Part shown: positions 39,595-47,870 of the stretch, in pieces | Position numbering within the stretch: position 1 is the stretch's first letter | How the letters are laid out: each line of letters begins with the position of its first letter | Assembly (NCBI RefSeq): GCF_010550605.1 | Contig: NZ_JAAGNI010000106.1 | Location: 1 to 64,000 of the forward strand | Direction: 5' to 3' | Source: Streptomyces sp. SID9727 | Lineage (GTDB): Bacteria > Actinomycetota > Actinomycetes > Streptomycetales > Streptomycetaceae | DNA: 64,000 bases | The notes under the pieces: generated by a model | What the model was told of the DNA's origin: nothing | Databases searched by the model: none | The model's input: only the letters and a program-made list of their open reading frames with translations | Translations under genes and position numbers: made by a program

Positions 39595-41892
39595 TCAACG
39601 GTCCACTTTCTCACCCGTGCCCGATGGCTCCGCGCTTTCGGGACCGGTGTCCGGCGTCGGGTCACTCGGCTGCTCGGGTTCACTGCCGTCGTCGCCCGCC
39701 GCGCCGCCCGCGTTGGCGCGCTTGCGATGTGCATACATCCTGATGCCCGCCAGCACCAGCAGCAGGAGCCCGCCGGCGATGACCAGAAGCACCGTCGGGG
39801 TGATCTCGGAGACCTTGACGGTGAAGGCCATCTCCTCACCGTACGGAGTCCCGTCCTCCGTGTAGAGCTGCGCGGTCATCTGGACCTGGCCGTTGATGTT
39901 GGCCGCCGCGTCGAACTTCACGGACTGGCTGTGCCCGGCGCCGATCTGGATGGGCTGCTCCGCGATGCTGCCGCCGTCGTTCAGCTTGAGCCTGGTCGCG
40001 TTGTCGGACTTCAGCCGCAGCACCAGGTGATCGACGTCCTGCAGCAGCCTGTTCTGCACGGTCACGGGGATCGTGGCGCTCCGGCCCGAGAGGGTGACGT
40101 CCGATTTCGGGACGAGCTGGACCTCGCCCACGAGCCCCTGAAGATAGGTACGGACCGAGTCACGGTACTGCTGGGCCTCCAGTGGCCTACCCCGCCACGA
40201 CGTGGACATGGAGCGGTTGACGGCGTTCCCGAAGGGGGTCACCACACGCTCGGGGTGGGTGAGGATGACCTGGAAGTTGTCGAGCGAGGACTGGATGGAC
40301 TTGATGTCCTGGAACGCCTGCGTGGGCAGCTCCTGGCGGCGCAGCTTCTTCGGGTACCGGGATGCCGGAGGCACGTCGGTGGTGGCCTTGGAGTCCGGTT
40401 TGGTCGCCGCCGCCTGAGCCAGTCCTTCGGACTTCGTCCAGCGGTCGTCGTCCAGTGCGTCGATGGCGCGTGCCATCGACTGTGCCTGGGCGACCGTCGG
40501 TGTGCGCTGGGGGGCCACGACGACGGACCGGTCCTTGTCCGTGTCCTGCTCGGCCAGGGCGAGGGTGAGGGCGAGGAACTTCTGCACGGCGAGCGTGGAG
40601 CTCCCGGCGTTGCCCATGTCGCCCTGGAAGGCTGTGGAGAGCCTCGCGTCGGCGACGACCGCGGTGGTGCCGCCGCCGATCGGGCGGGCGGCGGTAGGCG
40701 TGTAGACGAGGTTTCCGCTCTCGTCGAGGCTGTCGCTGCGGGCGATCACGTGGTGGGCACCGGCCGAGGTGGCGACGTCCACGATCGAGGGGTCCACCGC
40801 ACCGTCGACCGGCCACGCGAAGTCGGTGGACGGCTTCAGGTGGAGGATCGTCTCCACCGTCATCCCGGCGACCTCACTGGCGGTCTGCAAGTGGCTGAGG
40901 GTGCCGGAGACGTTCTTGCCGCGGTGGGCGATCGACGCCAGGTCCGGGTCACCGAAAGGCAGGGCCACGACCTTGCCGTCGGACACGGCCGCTTCCAGCG
41001 AGGTCAGCCACTTCCTTGCCACGTCCTGGTTCGTCCCGGCCACCGTGGTGTCACCGGATTTGACCCGGTAGGGCTTGGTCATCGCGTCGACGCTGGCCAA
41101 CAGGTCCGGATCGATGACCCAGGTCACGGGCAGCCGACTGCCCAGGGAGACCATCTGTTCGAGGCGGCCGCCCGGTGCGATCTCCGCGGCGAGGTCGTCA
41201 TCGGCGAACACCGGGGTCTGCTGCTCGTCCGAGCCGGTCTCCGCCGTGAGGTGCGCGGACGCGATCAGCGGCCAGAGGTAGCTGATACCGATCTTGGAGT
41301 CGCGGTCGCCGTCCTGCCAGGGCAGGAAGGTCCGCTTGATGCCGAGCACCTGGTCGTACAGGGTGTGCGAGGTGCGCCCGGACAGCGAGATGCCGAGCTG
41401 ATAGACCCCGTCGTCCCCGAGGCCGAGCTTGCTGACGGGAACGGACAGGGTGAAGTCCTGGCTGATTCCTGAGCGCAGCTTGTCGATCTCGACCGTGTAC
41501 TTGCCCCCGATCGGATACGGATCGGTACCGGGCAGGTAGCCCGTGCGACGAGCAGCCGTGTCGATCGCGGTCCGGCTGAAGAGGCGGGGGCCGACCCGCA
41601 GGTCCACCTGGGCGTCGGTGACCGTCTCCTTGCCCCTATTGGTCAGGGTTCCGGAGATCCGCAGCGTGTCCCCCTTCTCCGGGGCGCTGGGGGTGATCTC
41701 GTCCAGGGACACCGACACCGTGCTGGAACCCGTCGGAGCCTTGGCCGGAGTGTCGGCCCGGGCCTGCGGGGCGGATGCTCCGGCCAGCAGGGCGGCGACG
41801 AGTGGAGCCCCGGCGAGCACGGCGGCTGTGCGCCGCAGCCACCGGCGGGCAGGAGAGGGATGCATCCCCTGGATGTCTGCCGCCTCGGCCAC
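39595..41892 (-). CDS. DUF6049 family exported membrane protein
   Basis: 765 aa from GTG 41892 (GAGGGACGG upstream; ATG 41955 is possible). A twin-Arg-like signal region (RRWLRRTAAVLAGAPLVAAL, cleavage near ARADT), a large extracellular domain with beta-sandwich-like N- and C-terminal parts, a central TIM-barrel-like part (residues about 220-520), and one C-terminal helix (VLLVIAGGLLLLVLAGIRMY) with a charged tail. It is the conserved DUF6049 neighbour of murJ in actinobacteria; its role in envelope assembly is likely but unknown. Located 49 bp upstream of murJ. Confidence 0.85.
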   Translation of the reverse strand: MAEAADIQGMHPSPARRWLRRTAAVLAGAPLVAALLAGASAPQARADTPAKAPTGSSTVSVSLDEITPSAPEKGDTLRISGTLTNRGKETVTDAQVDLRVGPRLFSRTAIDTAARRTGYLPGTDPYPIGGKYTVEIDKLRSGISQDFTLSVPVSKLGLGDDGVYQLGISLSGRTSHTLYDQVLGIKRTFLPWQDGDRDSKIGISYLWPLIASAHLTAETGSDEQQTPVFADDDLAAEIAPGGRLEQMVSLGSRLPVTWVIDPDLLASVDAMTKPYRVKSGDTTVAGTNQDVARKWLTSLEAAVSDGKVVALPFGDPDLASIAHRGKNVSGTLSHLQTASEVAGMTVETILHLKPSTDFAWPVDGAVDPSIVDVATSAGAHHVIARSDSLDESGNLVYTPTAARPIGGGTTAVVADARLSTAFQGDMGNAGSSTLAVQKFLALTLALAEQDTDKDRSVVVAPQRTPTVAQAQSMARAIDALDDDRWTKSEGLAQAAATKPDSKATTDVPPASRYPKKLRRQELPTQAFQDIKSIQSSLDNFQVILTHPERVVTPFGNAVNRSMSTSWRGRPLEAQQYRDSVRTYLQGLVGEVQLVPKSDVTLSGRSATIPVTVQNRLLQDVDHLVLRLKSDNATRLKLNDGGSIAEQPIQIGAGHSQSVKFDAAANINGQVQMTAQLYTEDGTPYGEEMAFTVKVSEITPTVLLVIAGGLLLLVLAGIRMYAHRKRANAGGAAGDDGSEPEQPSDPTPDTGPESAEPSGTGEKVDR

Positions 41893-42073
41893 GCGTATCC
41901 GTCCCTCGTCATCGTCAACTGCTGTTGATCGTCGTCCGTTGCTGCGTCCCCGCATGGTAACGAGGTGCGTCGGGGCCAAGTGCCGGGGAGTGTGCTGCAT
42001 GATCGGGAGAGTCTCGCAGGGCCGAGGAAATGGGTGACGCCCGGACCGGCCCGTGCACGTACCCTTTTCTGTT

Positions 42074-43516
42074 GTGCCGAATGCCAACGAAGACAACCCC
42101 AGCGCCCTGACCCAGGTGCAGCACCGTGCAGTCAGCGAACTGCTGCGGGTCGCCCCGGTCGCCGACGATCTCGCCCGCCGATTCCAGGATGCCGGATTCA
42201 GTCTCGCACTGGTCGGCGGCTCGGTCCGTGACGCACTTCTCGGCAGGCTCGGGAACGACCTGGACTTCACCACCGATGCGCGCCCCGAGGACGTGCTGAA
42301 GATCGTCAGGCCGTGGGCCGATTCCGTATGGGAGGTCGGGATCGCCTTCGGCACGGTGGGAGCGCAGAAGCACGGCTACCAGATCGAGGTCACGACCTAC
42401 CGTTCCGAGGCGTACGACAGGACCTCGCGCAAGCCGGAGGTGTCCTACGGGGACTCCATCGAGGAGGATCTCGTGCGGCGGGATTTCACGGTCAACGCCA
42501 TGGCCGTCGCTCTGCCCGAGAAGGACTTCATCGATCCCCACGACGGCCGGAAGGACCTGGCCGAGCGGGTCCTCCGTACGCCCGGAACGCCTGAGGCGTC
42601 GTTCTCCGATGATCCGCTGCGCATGTTGCGGGCGGCACGGTTCGCCGCACAGCTCGACTTCGACGTCGCCCCCGAGGTCGTCGCCGCCATGACGGAGATG
42701 GCCGAACGGATCGAGATCGTCTCCGCCGAGCGGGTGCGGGAGGAATTGAACAAGCTTCTCCTCTCCGCGCATCCCCGGAAGGGACTGTCCCTCCTGGTGG
42801 AAACGGGGCTGGCCCAGCAAGTCCTGCCCGAGCTGCCGGCACTCCGGCTCGAGAGCGACGAGCACCATCGGCACAAGGACGTCTACGAGCACTCCCTGAC
42901 CGTCCTGGAGCAGGCGATTGGTCTGGAGAAGGACGGGCCGGACCTCGTTCTGCGTCTCGCCGCTCTCTTCCATGACATCGGCAAGCCGAGGACACGGCGC
43001 TTCGAGAAGGATGGGCGGGTCTCCTTCCACCACCACGAGGTGGTGGGCGCCAAGATGACCAAGAAGCGCATGACGGCGCTCAAGTACTCCAACGAGATGG
43101 TCAAGGACGTCTCGAAGCTGGTGGAGCTGCATCTGCGCTTCCACGGCTACGGTGACGGCGAGTGGACCGATTCAGCGGTGCGCCGCTATGTACGGGACGC
43201 CGGCCCGCTGCTGGAACGGCTGCACAAGCTGACCCGGTCGGACTGCACCACGCGGAACAAGCGCAAGGCTGCCGCTCTCTCGCGCACCTACGACGGCCTT
43301 GAGGAGCGCATCGCCCAGCTGAAGAGCCAGGAGGAGCTGGACGCGATCCGGCCGGATCTGGACGGGAACGAGATCATGCAGATCCTGGGCGTGGGGCCGG
43401 GCCCGGTCATCGGTAAGGCGTACGCCTTCCTGCTGGAACTGCGCCTGGAGAATGGCCCGCTGGAGCGCGATGTGGCAGTCGCGGAACTGAAGGAGTGGTG
43501 GGAAGCGCAGGGCTGA
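42074..43516 (+). CDS. cca: CCA tRNA nucleotidyltransferase
   Basis: 480 aa from GTG 42074 (GTG 42053 gives 7 more residues). Nucleotidyltransferase signature LVGGSVRDALLGRLGNDLDFTTDA, then RRDFTVNAMA, a helical tRNA-binding region with SFSDDPLRMLRAARFAAQL, and an HD phosphohydrolase domain (LAALFHDIGKPRTRRF, HHHEVVGAKM) typical of class II CCA-adding enzymes of Gram-negatives and actinobacteria. It adds or repairs the 3' CCA; the tRNA-Ala in this window needs it. Divergent from the DUF6049 gene. Confidence 0.95.
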   Translation: MPNANEDNPSALTQVQHRAVSELLRVAPVADDLARRFQDAGFSLALVGGSVRDALLGRLGNDLDFTTDARPEDVLKIVRPWADSVWEVGIAFGTVGAQKHGYQIEVTTYRSEAYDRTSRKPEVSYGDSIEEDLVRRDFTVNAMAVALPEKDFIDPHDGRKDLAERVLRTPGTPEASFSDDPLRMLRAARFAAQLDFDVAPEVVAAMTEMAERIEIVSAERVREELNKLLLSAHPRKGLSLLVETGLAQQVLPELPALRLESDEHHRHKDVYEHSLTVLEQAIGLEKDGPDLVLRLAALFHDIGKPRTRRFEKDGRVSFHHHEVVGAKMTKKRMTALKYSNEMVKDVSKLVELHLRFHGYGDGEWTDSAVRRYVRDAGPLLERLHKLTRSDCTTRNKRKAAALSRTYDGLEERIAQLKSQEELDAIRPDLDGNEIMQILGVGPGPVIGKAYAFLLELRLENGPLERDVAVAELKEWWEAQG

Positions 43517-43534
43517 CGCTCTCGCTCTCGTTCC

Positions 43535-43580
43535 ATGCGTCGGCGCTCATGTTTCACGTGAAACATGAGCGCCGACGCAT
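43535..43580. terminator. 46-bp perfect palindrome centred on parS 5, likely terminator of cca
   Basis: From ATGCGTCGGCGCTCAT through parS to its exact complement, all 46 bp are self-complementary (43535-43580). In RNA this is a 21-22-bp hairpin starting 18 bp after the cca stop, so it can end transcription; in DNA it contains the ParB site. Confidence 0.85.
43551..43564. other. parS: parS site 5
   Basis: Perfect GTTTCACGTGAAAC at the exact centre of the 46-bp palindrome, in the convergent gap after cca. Confidence 0.97.
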
Positions 43581-43583
43581 TCG

Positions 43584-43619
43584 CCGAGTGCGTTGTTTCA
43601 CGTGAAACAACGCCCTCGG
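43584..43619 (-). terminator. Palindrome around parS 6, likely terminator of the LppU-like gene
   Basis: A 24-bp perfect palindrome (43590-43613) around parS extends with one mismatch to CCGAG/CTCGG (43584-43619). It lies 27 bp downstream of the minus-strand LppU-like stop codon, so it can act as its terminator. Confidence 0.75.
43595..43608. other. parS: parS site 6
   Basis: Perfect parS, 44 bp from site 5 (centre to centre), both in the same convergent intergenic region. Confidence 0.97.
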
Positions 43620-43645
43620 TCGGTGTACTGGGGTGCTGCGAAGGT

Positions 43646-44209
43646 TCAGTCGGCCGTCTTGAGTGGCGTCAGGCAGAGCACCACACCACTCCGGCTCTTA
43701 CGGCGACCCGAGCTCTCGGTGTAGGCGGAGTACTTCTCCACGTCGCAGAGATCCGTGTCGGTCGTGTTGTCGTGGACTTCGGCGACCTTGTACTCGGCGG
43801 CGGACGAGCCGCAGTCGACGGACTGCATGTCCGGGTTGGAGTTGGTGCCCTTGTTCTCCAGACAGTCCCCGACCGAGGCGGCCTTGGCGTCGGACTCGAA
43901 CATGTCACCCAGGCCGAACTTCAGTGCGCCGAGCACGACAAGGCCCACGACGATGATGATGATGTTGCGCGTCGCGAGGAGCTTCTTCTTGCCGCCCGAG
44001 GGCTGCGTAGGACCCTGAGGAGGGGCACCCCAACCCTGCGGCTGCTGCGGCTGCTGGGGGGCTCCCCAGCCCTGCTGGGGCTGCTGAGGGCCGCCCCACC
44101 CCTGCTGGGGCTGTTGCGGCGGGTAGCCGTATCCGGCCTGTTGAGGCGGGTAGGGCTGGGCCGGCGGCTGGCCGTAGGGGCCGCTGCCCTGCTGTGGCGG
44201 GTAAGTCAT
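43646..44209 (-). CDS. LppU/SCO3897 family membrane protein
   Basis: 187 aa. A long N-terminal Pro/Gln/Tyr-rich cytoplasmic region (1-73) has four near repeats of GWG-PQQPQQ, one helix (about 82-98) and a small extracytoplasmic domain with four Cys (VGDCLEN, SVDCGSS, TDLCDVE, VVLCLTP), probably two disulfides. This layout matches the actinobacterial LppU/SCO3897 group. Function unknown. ATG 44209 is followed by a repeat-rich leader; a parS-palindrome terminator lies downstream. Confidence 0.85.
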   Translation of the reverse strand: MTYPPQQGSGPYGQPPAQPYPPQQAGYGYPPQQPQQGWGGPQQPQQGWGAPQQPQQPQGWGAPPQGPTQPSGGKKKLLATRNIIIIVVGLVVLGALKFGLGDMFESDAKAASVGDCLENKGTNSNPDMQSVDCGSSAAEYKVAEVHDNTTDTDLCDVEKYSAYTESSGRRKSRSGVVLCLTPLKTAD

Positions 44210-44253
44210 CTGTCTGCCCCCGTGATTCGTGTGTCTGGTTTGACGCGGGCACG

Positions 44254-45519
44254 CTATAGGACATCACCGTCCCGACTCCAATGCGCGAGGCCCAGGGCAG
44301 AACCTGCGTAGAGCACCGCCACGCCGATCACCAGCACCACCGACCGCCCGTCGGGCGGGAGCATCAGTGCGGAGACCGCCGCCGCGGCGACAAAAGCTAC
44401 GTTGAACAGCACGTCGTAGAACGAGAAGGCTCTGCCTCGGTAGGCGTCGTCGACGGCGGTCTGCACCACGGTGTCCGTGGCGATCTTCGCCCCCTGGGTG
44501 ACGAGTCCGAGGACGAACGCGGCGACGAGCATCGGCGCCGGAGCGAACCACAGCCCCAGCGCCGGTTCGAGGACCGCGGCGGTGCCCGCGCACACCACCA
44601 TCCAACGGAACCGCCCGAGCCGCCCCGCGGCCCAGGGGGTCAGTACGGCCGCCGCGAAGAACCCGGCGCCGGAGACGACCACCGCCAGGCCGAGGAGGGC
44701 GAGACCGTCGTCCTCGCTGTCCGTCCAGGCGTACCGGCAGAGCATCAGGACCATGACGGTCAGCGCTCCGTAACAGAACCGGATCACCGTCATCGCAGCC
44801 AGCGCCCGGGATGCCGTCCGGTGCTCCAATACGTGCCGCAGTCCGTCGAGCAGTCCGCCGGCCGCCGCGGCCAGCGCCGCCCGCAGTGACATGCGTCCGG
44901 TGTCGAGGTCCGGCCCGAGGAGCCCCGCCGCCAGTCTCAGCGCCGCCAGCGCCGAGGCGAGGTAGAGCGCCGCACCGAACAGCACCACGACGGAGTCCGA
45001 AGCCGCCAGCAGACGCACCACGAAGGCGAGTCCGCCGCCTGCCGTGGCAGCGAGCGTGCCCGCGGTCGGTGACAGCGAGTTGGCGAGCACCAGACGCTTC
45101 CGCTCGACCACGCGCGGCAGGACGGCGGAGAGACCGGCGAGGACGAAGCGGTTGACCGCGGTGACGCACAGCGCGGAGGCGTAGAAGAGCCATGCGGGAG
45201 CCGCGCCGATGATCAGGAGGGCGGTGCAGCAGGCGAGCCCGGAACGCAGCAGGTTGCCGTAGACGAAGACCTTGCGCCGCGGCCAACGGTCGAGCAGCAC
45301 ACCCGCGAAGGGCCCGACGAGCGAGTAGGGGAGCAGGAGCACGGCCATGGCGGAGGCGATCGCCCCGGCGGATGCCTGCTTCTCCGGCGCGAAGACCACA
45401 TGCGTGGCCAGCGCCACCTGATAGACCCCGTCGGCCGATTGGGACAGGACCCGCACGGCCAGCAGGCGGCGGAAGTCCGGAAGACGGAGGAGTATGCGCA
45501 GGTCGCGCGCGACGGGCAT
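44254..45519 (-). CDS. MFS transporter
   Basis: 421 aa with about 12 hydrophobic segments. The motif between helices 2 and 3 (GVLLDRWPRRKVFVYGN) is the MFS signature. ATG 45519 encodes MPVARDLRILLRLPDFRRLL; GTG 45534 is a possible earlier start and neither has a good Shine-Dalgarno. It resembles drug or metabolite exporters of the 12-helix class, but the substrate cannot be inferred. It lies between the LppU-like and inositol synthase genes on the same strand. Confidence 0.88.
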   Translation of the reverse strand: MPVARDLRILLRLPDFRRLLAVRVLSQSADGVYQVALATHVVFAPEKQASAGAIASAMAVLLLPYSLVGPFAGVLLDRWPRRKVFVYGNLLRSGLACCTALLIIGAAPAWLFYASALCVTAVNRFVLAGLSAVLPRVVERKRLVLANSLSPTAGTLAATAGGGLAFVVRLLAASDSVVVLFGAALYLASALAALRLAAGLLGPDLDTGRMSLRAALAAAAGGLLDGLRHVLEHRTASRALAAMTVIRFCYGALTVMVLMLCRYAWTDSEDDGLALLGLAVVVSGAGFFAAAVLTPWAAGRLGRFRWMVVCAGTAAVLEPALGLWFAPAPMLVAAFVLGLVTQGAKIATDTVVQTAVDDAYRGRAFSFYDVLFNVAFVAAAAVSALMLPPDGRSVVLVIGVAVLYAGSALGLAHWSRDGDVL

Positions 45520-45541
45520 GGGAGCAAGAGTCACACACCAC

Positions 45542-45574
45542 GAGGGCCCCCGGGCGGATTGCCCGGAGGCCCTC
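45542..45574 (-). terminator. Terminator of the inositol synthase gene
   Basis: 14-bp stem with one mismatch (GAGGGCCCCCGGGC against GCCCGGAGGCCCTC), 5-nt loop, 60 bp past the stop codon on the minus strand. Confidence 0.75.
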
Positions 45575-45633
45575 ATCAGCGTGGCAGGTGAGAAGCGTTG
45601 CCGCTCCTCACGTGCGCGGCTGACTCACGGGGG

Positions 45634-46716
45634 TCAGTTGGAGACCTCGCCGCGGATGAACTTCTCGACGTTCTCGCGGGCCTCGTCGTCGAAGTACTGG
45701 ACCGGCGGGGACTTCATGAAGTACGAGGAAGCCGAGAGGATCGGGCCGCCGATGCCGCGGTCCTTGGCGATCTTCGCGGCACGGACGGCGTCGATGATGA
45801 CACCGGCCGAGTTCGGGGAGTCCCAGACCTCGAGCTTGTACTCCAGGTTCAGCGGGACGTCGCCGAAGGCGCGGCCCTCGAGGCGCACGTACGCCCACTT
45901 GCGGTCGTCCAGCCAGGCCACGTAGTCCGACGGGCCGATGTGGACGTTGTCCGCGCCGAGCTCGCGGTCACGGATCTGCGAGGTGACGGCCTGGGTCTTG
46001 GAGATCTTCTTGGACTCCAGGCGCTCACGCTCGAGCATGTTCTTGAAGTCCATGTTGCCGCCGACGTTCAGCTGCATCGTGCGGTCCAGGATGACGCCCC
46101 GGTCCTCGAAGAGCTTCGCCATCACGCGGTGCGTGATGGTGGCGCCGACCTGCGACTTGATGTCGTCGCCGACGATCGGGACACCGGCCTCGGTGAACTT
46201 GTCCGCCCACTCCTTGGTGCCGGCGATGAAGACCGGAAGGGCGTTGACGAACGCGACCTTGGCGTCGATGGCGCACTGGGCGTAGAACTTCGCGGCCACC
46301 TCGGAACCCACGGGGAGGTAGCAGACCAGGACGTCGACCTTGCGGTCCTTGAGGATCTGGACGACGTCGACCGGGGCCTCGGCCGACTCCTCGATGGTCT
46401 GGCGGTAGTACTTGCCCAAGCCGTCGTGGGTGTGGCCGCGCTGGACGGTGACACCGGCGTGCGGCACGTCGCAGAGCTTGATGGTGTTGTTCTCGCTCGC
46501 GCCGATGGCGTCCGAGAGGTCCAGGCCGACCTTCTTCGCGTCGACGTCGAAGGCGGCGACGAACTCGACGTCCCGCACGTGGTAGTCGCCGAACTGGACG
46601 TGCATCAGGCCGGGCACCTTGCCGGCCGGATCGGCGTCCTTGTAGTACTCGACGCCCTGGACCAGCGAGGCGGCGCAGTTGCCCACGCCGACGATGGCTA
46701 CGCGAACCGAACCCAT
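45634..46716 (-). CDS. ino1: Inositol-3-phosphate synthase
   Basis: 360 aa from ATG 46716 (AGGGAGC upstream). NAD-binding [19 protein letters not shown] at the N-terminus, then [19 protein letters not shown] and [26 protein letters not shown], the catalytic Lys region. It converts glucose-6-phosphate to inositol-3-phosphate, the first step to inositol lipids and mycothiol, the main thiol of actinobacteria. It is followed upstream by the PadR gene (62-bp gap, same strand), which may regulate it. Confidence 0.95.
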   Translation of the reverse strand: MGSVRVAIVGVGNCAASLVQGVEYYKDADPAGKVPGLMHVQFGDYHVRDVEFVAAFDVDAKKVGLDLSDAIGASENNTIKLCDVPHAGVTVQRGHTHDGLGKYYRQTIEESAEAPVDVVQILKDRKVDVLVCYLPVGSEVAAKFYAQCAIDAKVAFVNALPVFIAGTKEWADKFTEAGVPIVGDDIKSQVGATITHRVMAKLFEDRGVILDRTMQLNVGGNMDFKNMLERERLESKKISKTQAVTSQIRDRELGADNVHIGPSDYVAWLDDRKWAYVRLEGRAFGDVPLNLEYKLEVWDSPNSAGVIIDAVRAAKIAKDRGIGGPILSASSYFMKSPPVQYFDDEARENVEKFIRGEVSN

Positions 46717-46778
46717 TCCGGTTGCTCCCTGTGTGTAATGGATGTTTCTGATGAGCCCGCCGCGGATCTGCGGCGAAC

Positions 46779-47483
46779 TCACTTGGCGGTGTCGCCGGAC
46801 GGATCCGGCGGGTTGTCTCCCCGCCGGGGCAGGCCGTCAGGCTCTCCTGCGGTCTTCTGCTGAGCTGAGCCCTCGGGCGAGGATCGTCGCTGATCCCGTC
46901 CCGACCGCTCGCTCTCGATGAGCTCGTTCAGCCAGCGCACTTCGCGCTCCACGGACTCCATGCCGTGTCGCTGCAGCTCAAGTGTGTAGTCGTCGAGGCG
47001 CTCGCGGGTGCGGGCCAGAGAGGCGCTCATCTTCTCCAAGCGCTCTTCCAGCCGGCTGCGACGCCCTTCCAGCACCCGCATGCGCACGTCGTGCTCCGTC
47101 TGCCCGAAGAAGGCGAAGCGAGCCGCGAAGTGCTCGTCCTCCCAGGAGTCGGGCCCGGTGTGCGAGAGCAGCTCCTCGAAGTGCTCCTTACCTTCAGCCG
47201 TCAATCGGTAGACGATCTTGGCGCGGCGCCCCGCCAGGGACGAGGCGGGAGCGACGGGCCGGCCGGAGCCGGGTGTCGTCTCCGCCGGAGCGGTCCCCGG
47301 TTCCTCGATCAACCAGCCGTTGGCGACCAGCGTCTTGAGGCAGGGGTAGAGCGTCCCGTAGCTGAAGGCACGGAAGATGCCCAACGAAGTGTTGAGGCGT
47401 TTGCGCAGCTCATAGCCGTGCATCGGGGATTCGCGGAGCAGTCCGAGGACGGCGAACTCGAGGATGCCTGAACGTCTGCTCAA
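46779..47483 (-). CDS. PadR family transcriptional regulator
   Basis: 234 aa from TTG 47483, chosen because AAGGAGG sits 8 nt upstream and it removes a 38-residue non-family extension. Winged helix at residues 3-80 ([43 protein letters not shown]), followed by a loop with Pro/Ser, and a C-terminal coiled-coil dimerisation domain (about 125-200). It lies just upstream of ino1. A perfect 27-bp palindrome 59 bp upstream (47542-47568) is its likely operator, so autoregulation is probable, and ino1 may be in the same unit. Confidence 0.9.
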   Translation of the reverse strand: MSRRSGILEFAVLGLLRESPMHGYELRKRLNTSLGIFRAFSYGTLYPCLKTLVANGWLIEEPGTAPAETTPGSGRPVAPASSLAGRRAKIVYRLTAEGKEHFEELLSHTGPDSWEDEHFAARFAFFGQTEHDVRMRVLEGRRSRLEERLEKMSASLARTRERLDDYTLELQRHGMESVEREVRWLNELIESERSGRDQRRSSPEGSAQQKTAGEPDGLPRRGDNPPDPSGDTAK

Positions 47484-47541
47484 CCTCGCCCCTCCTTCTC
47501 CGAGTGCTCCCGCGGTCCCTTGTACCGGGTCGATGTACCGA

Positions 47542-47568
47542 GCTGATGTATCGACTCGATACATCAGC
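47542..47568. promoter_or_regulatory. 27-bp perfect palindrome, putative PadR operator
   Basis: GCTGATGTATCGA (47542-47554), a single central C, and its exact complement TCGATACATCAGC (47556-47568). It contains the ATGT...ACAT pattern of PadR operators. A related half-site TCGATGTAC lies at 47530-47538. Position in the PadR leader, between the divergent PadR and PBP genes, suits autorepression and possibly control of the PBP gene. Confidence 0.75.
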
Positions 47569-47870
47569 ACGATAGATCGGACCGGCGATGCCGACAAGGG
47601 CAGCCTCAGTGAGCGGCGTCACATCGACAATTCGTAGGAACCGACTTGCGTTATTTGAGGTGAAGTTCGGTCCCGGGGGGGTTTTGACCGTGCGTAGTCT
47701 GTGCGGCATGCAGACCACCGGGAACCGCGAGACGCGCGCGTGCGTCAGTGTTCGCGGGCCATCCGGATGCACTGCGGGCGAGCCTGTCGCCGGGCTGGCC
47801 CGTCATTCGGGGGACCGGATCTCACCTGCCGCTTCCAGGCGCTCTCGCCTGCCCGAGGAGTAGTCGTTCG

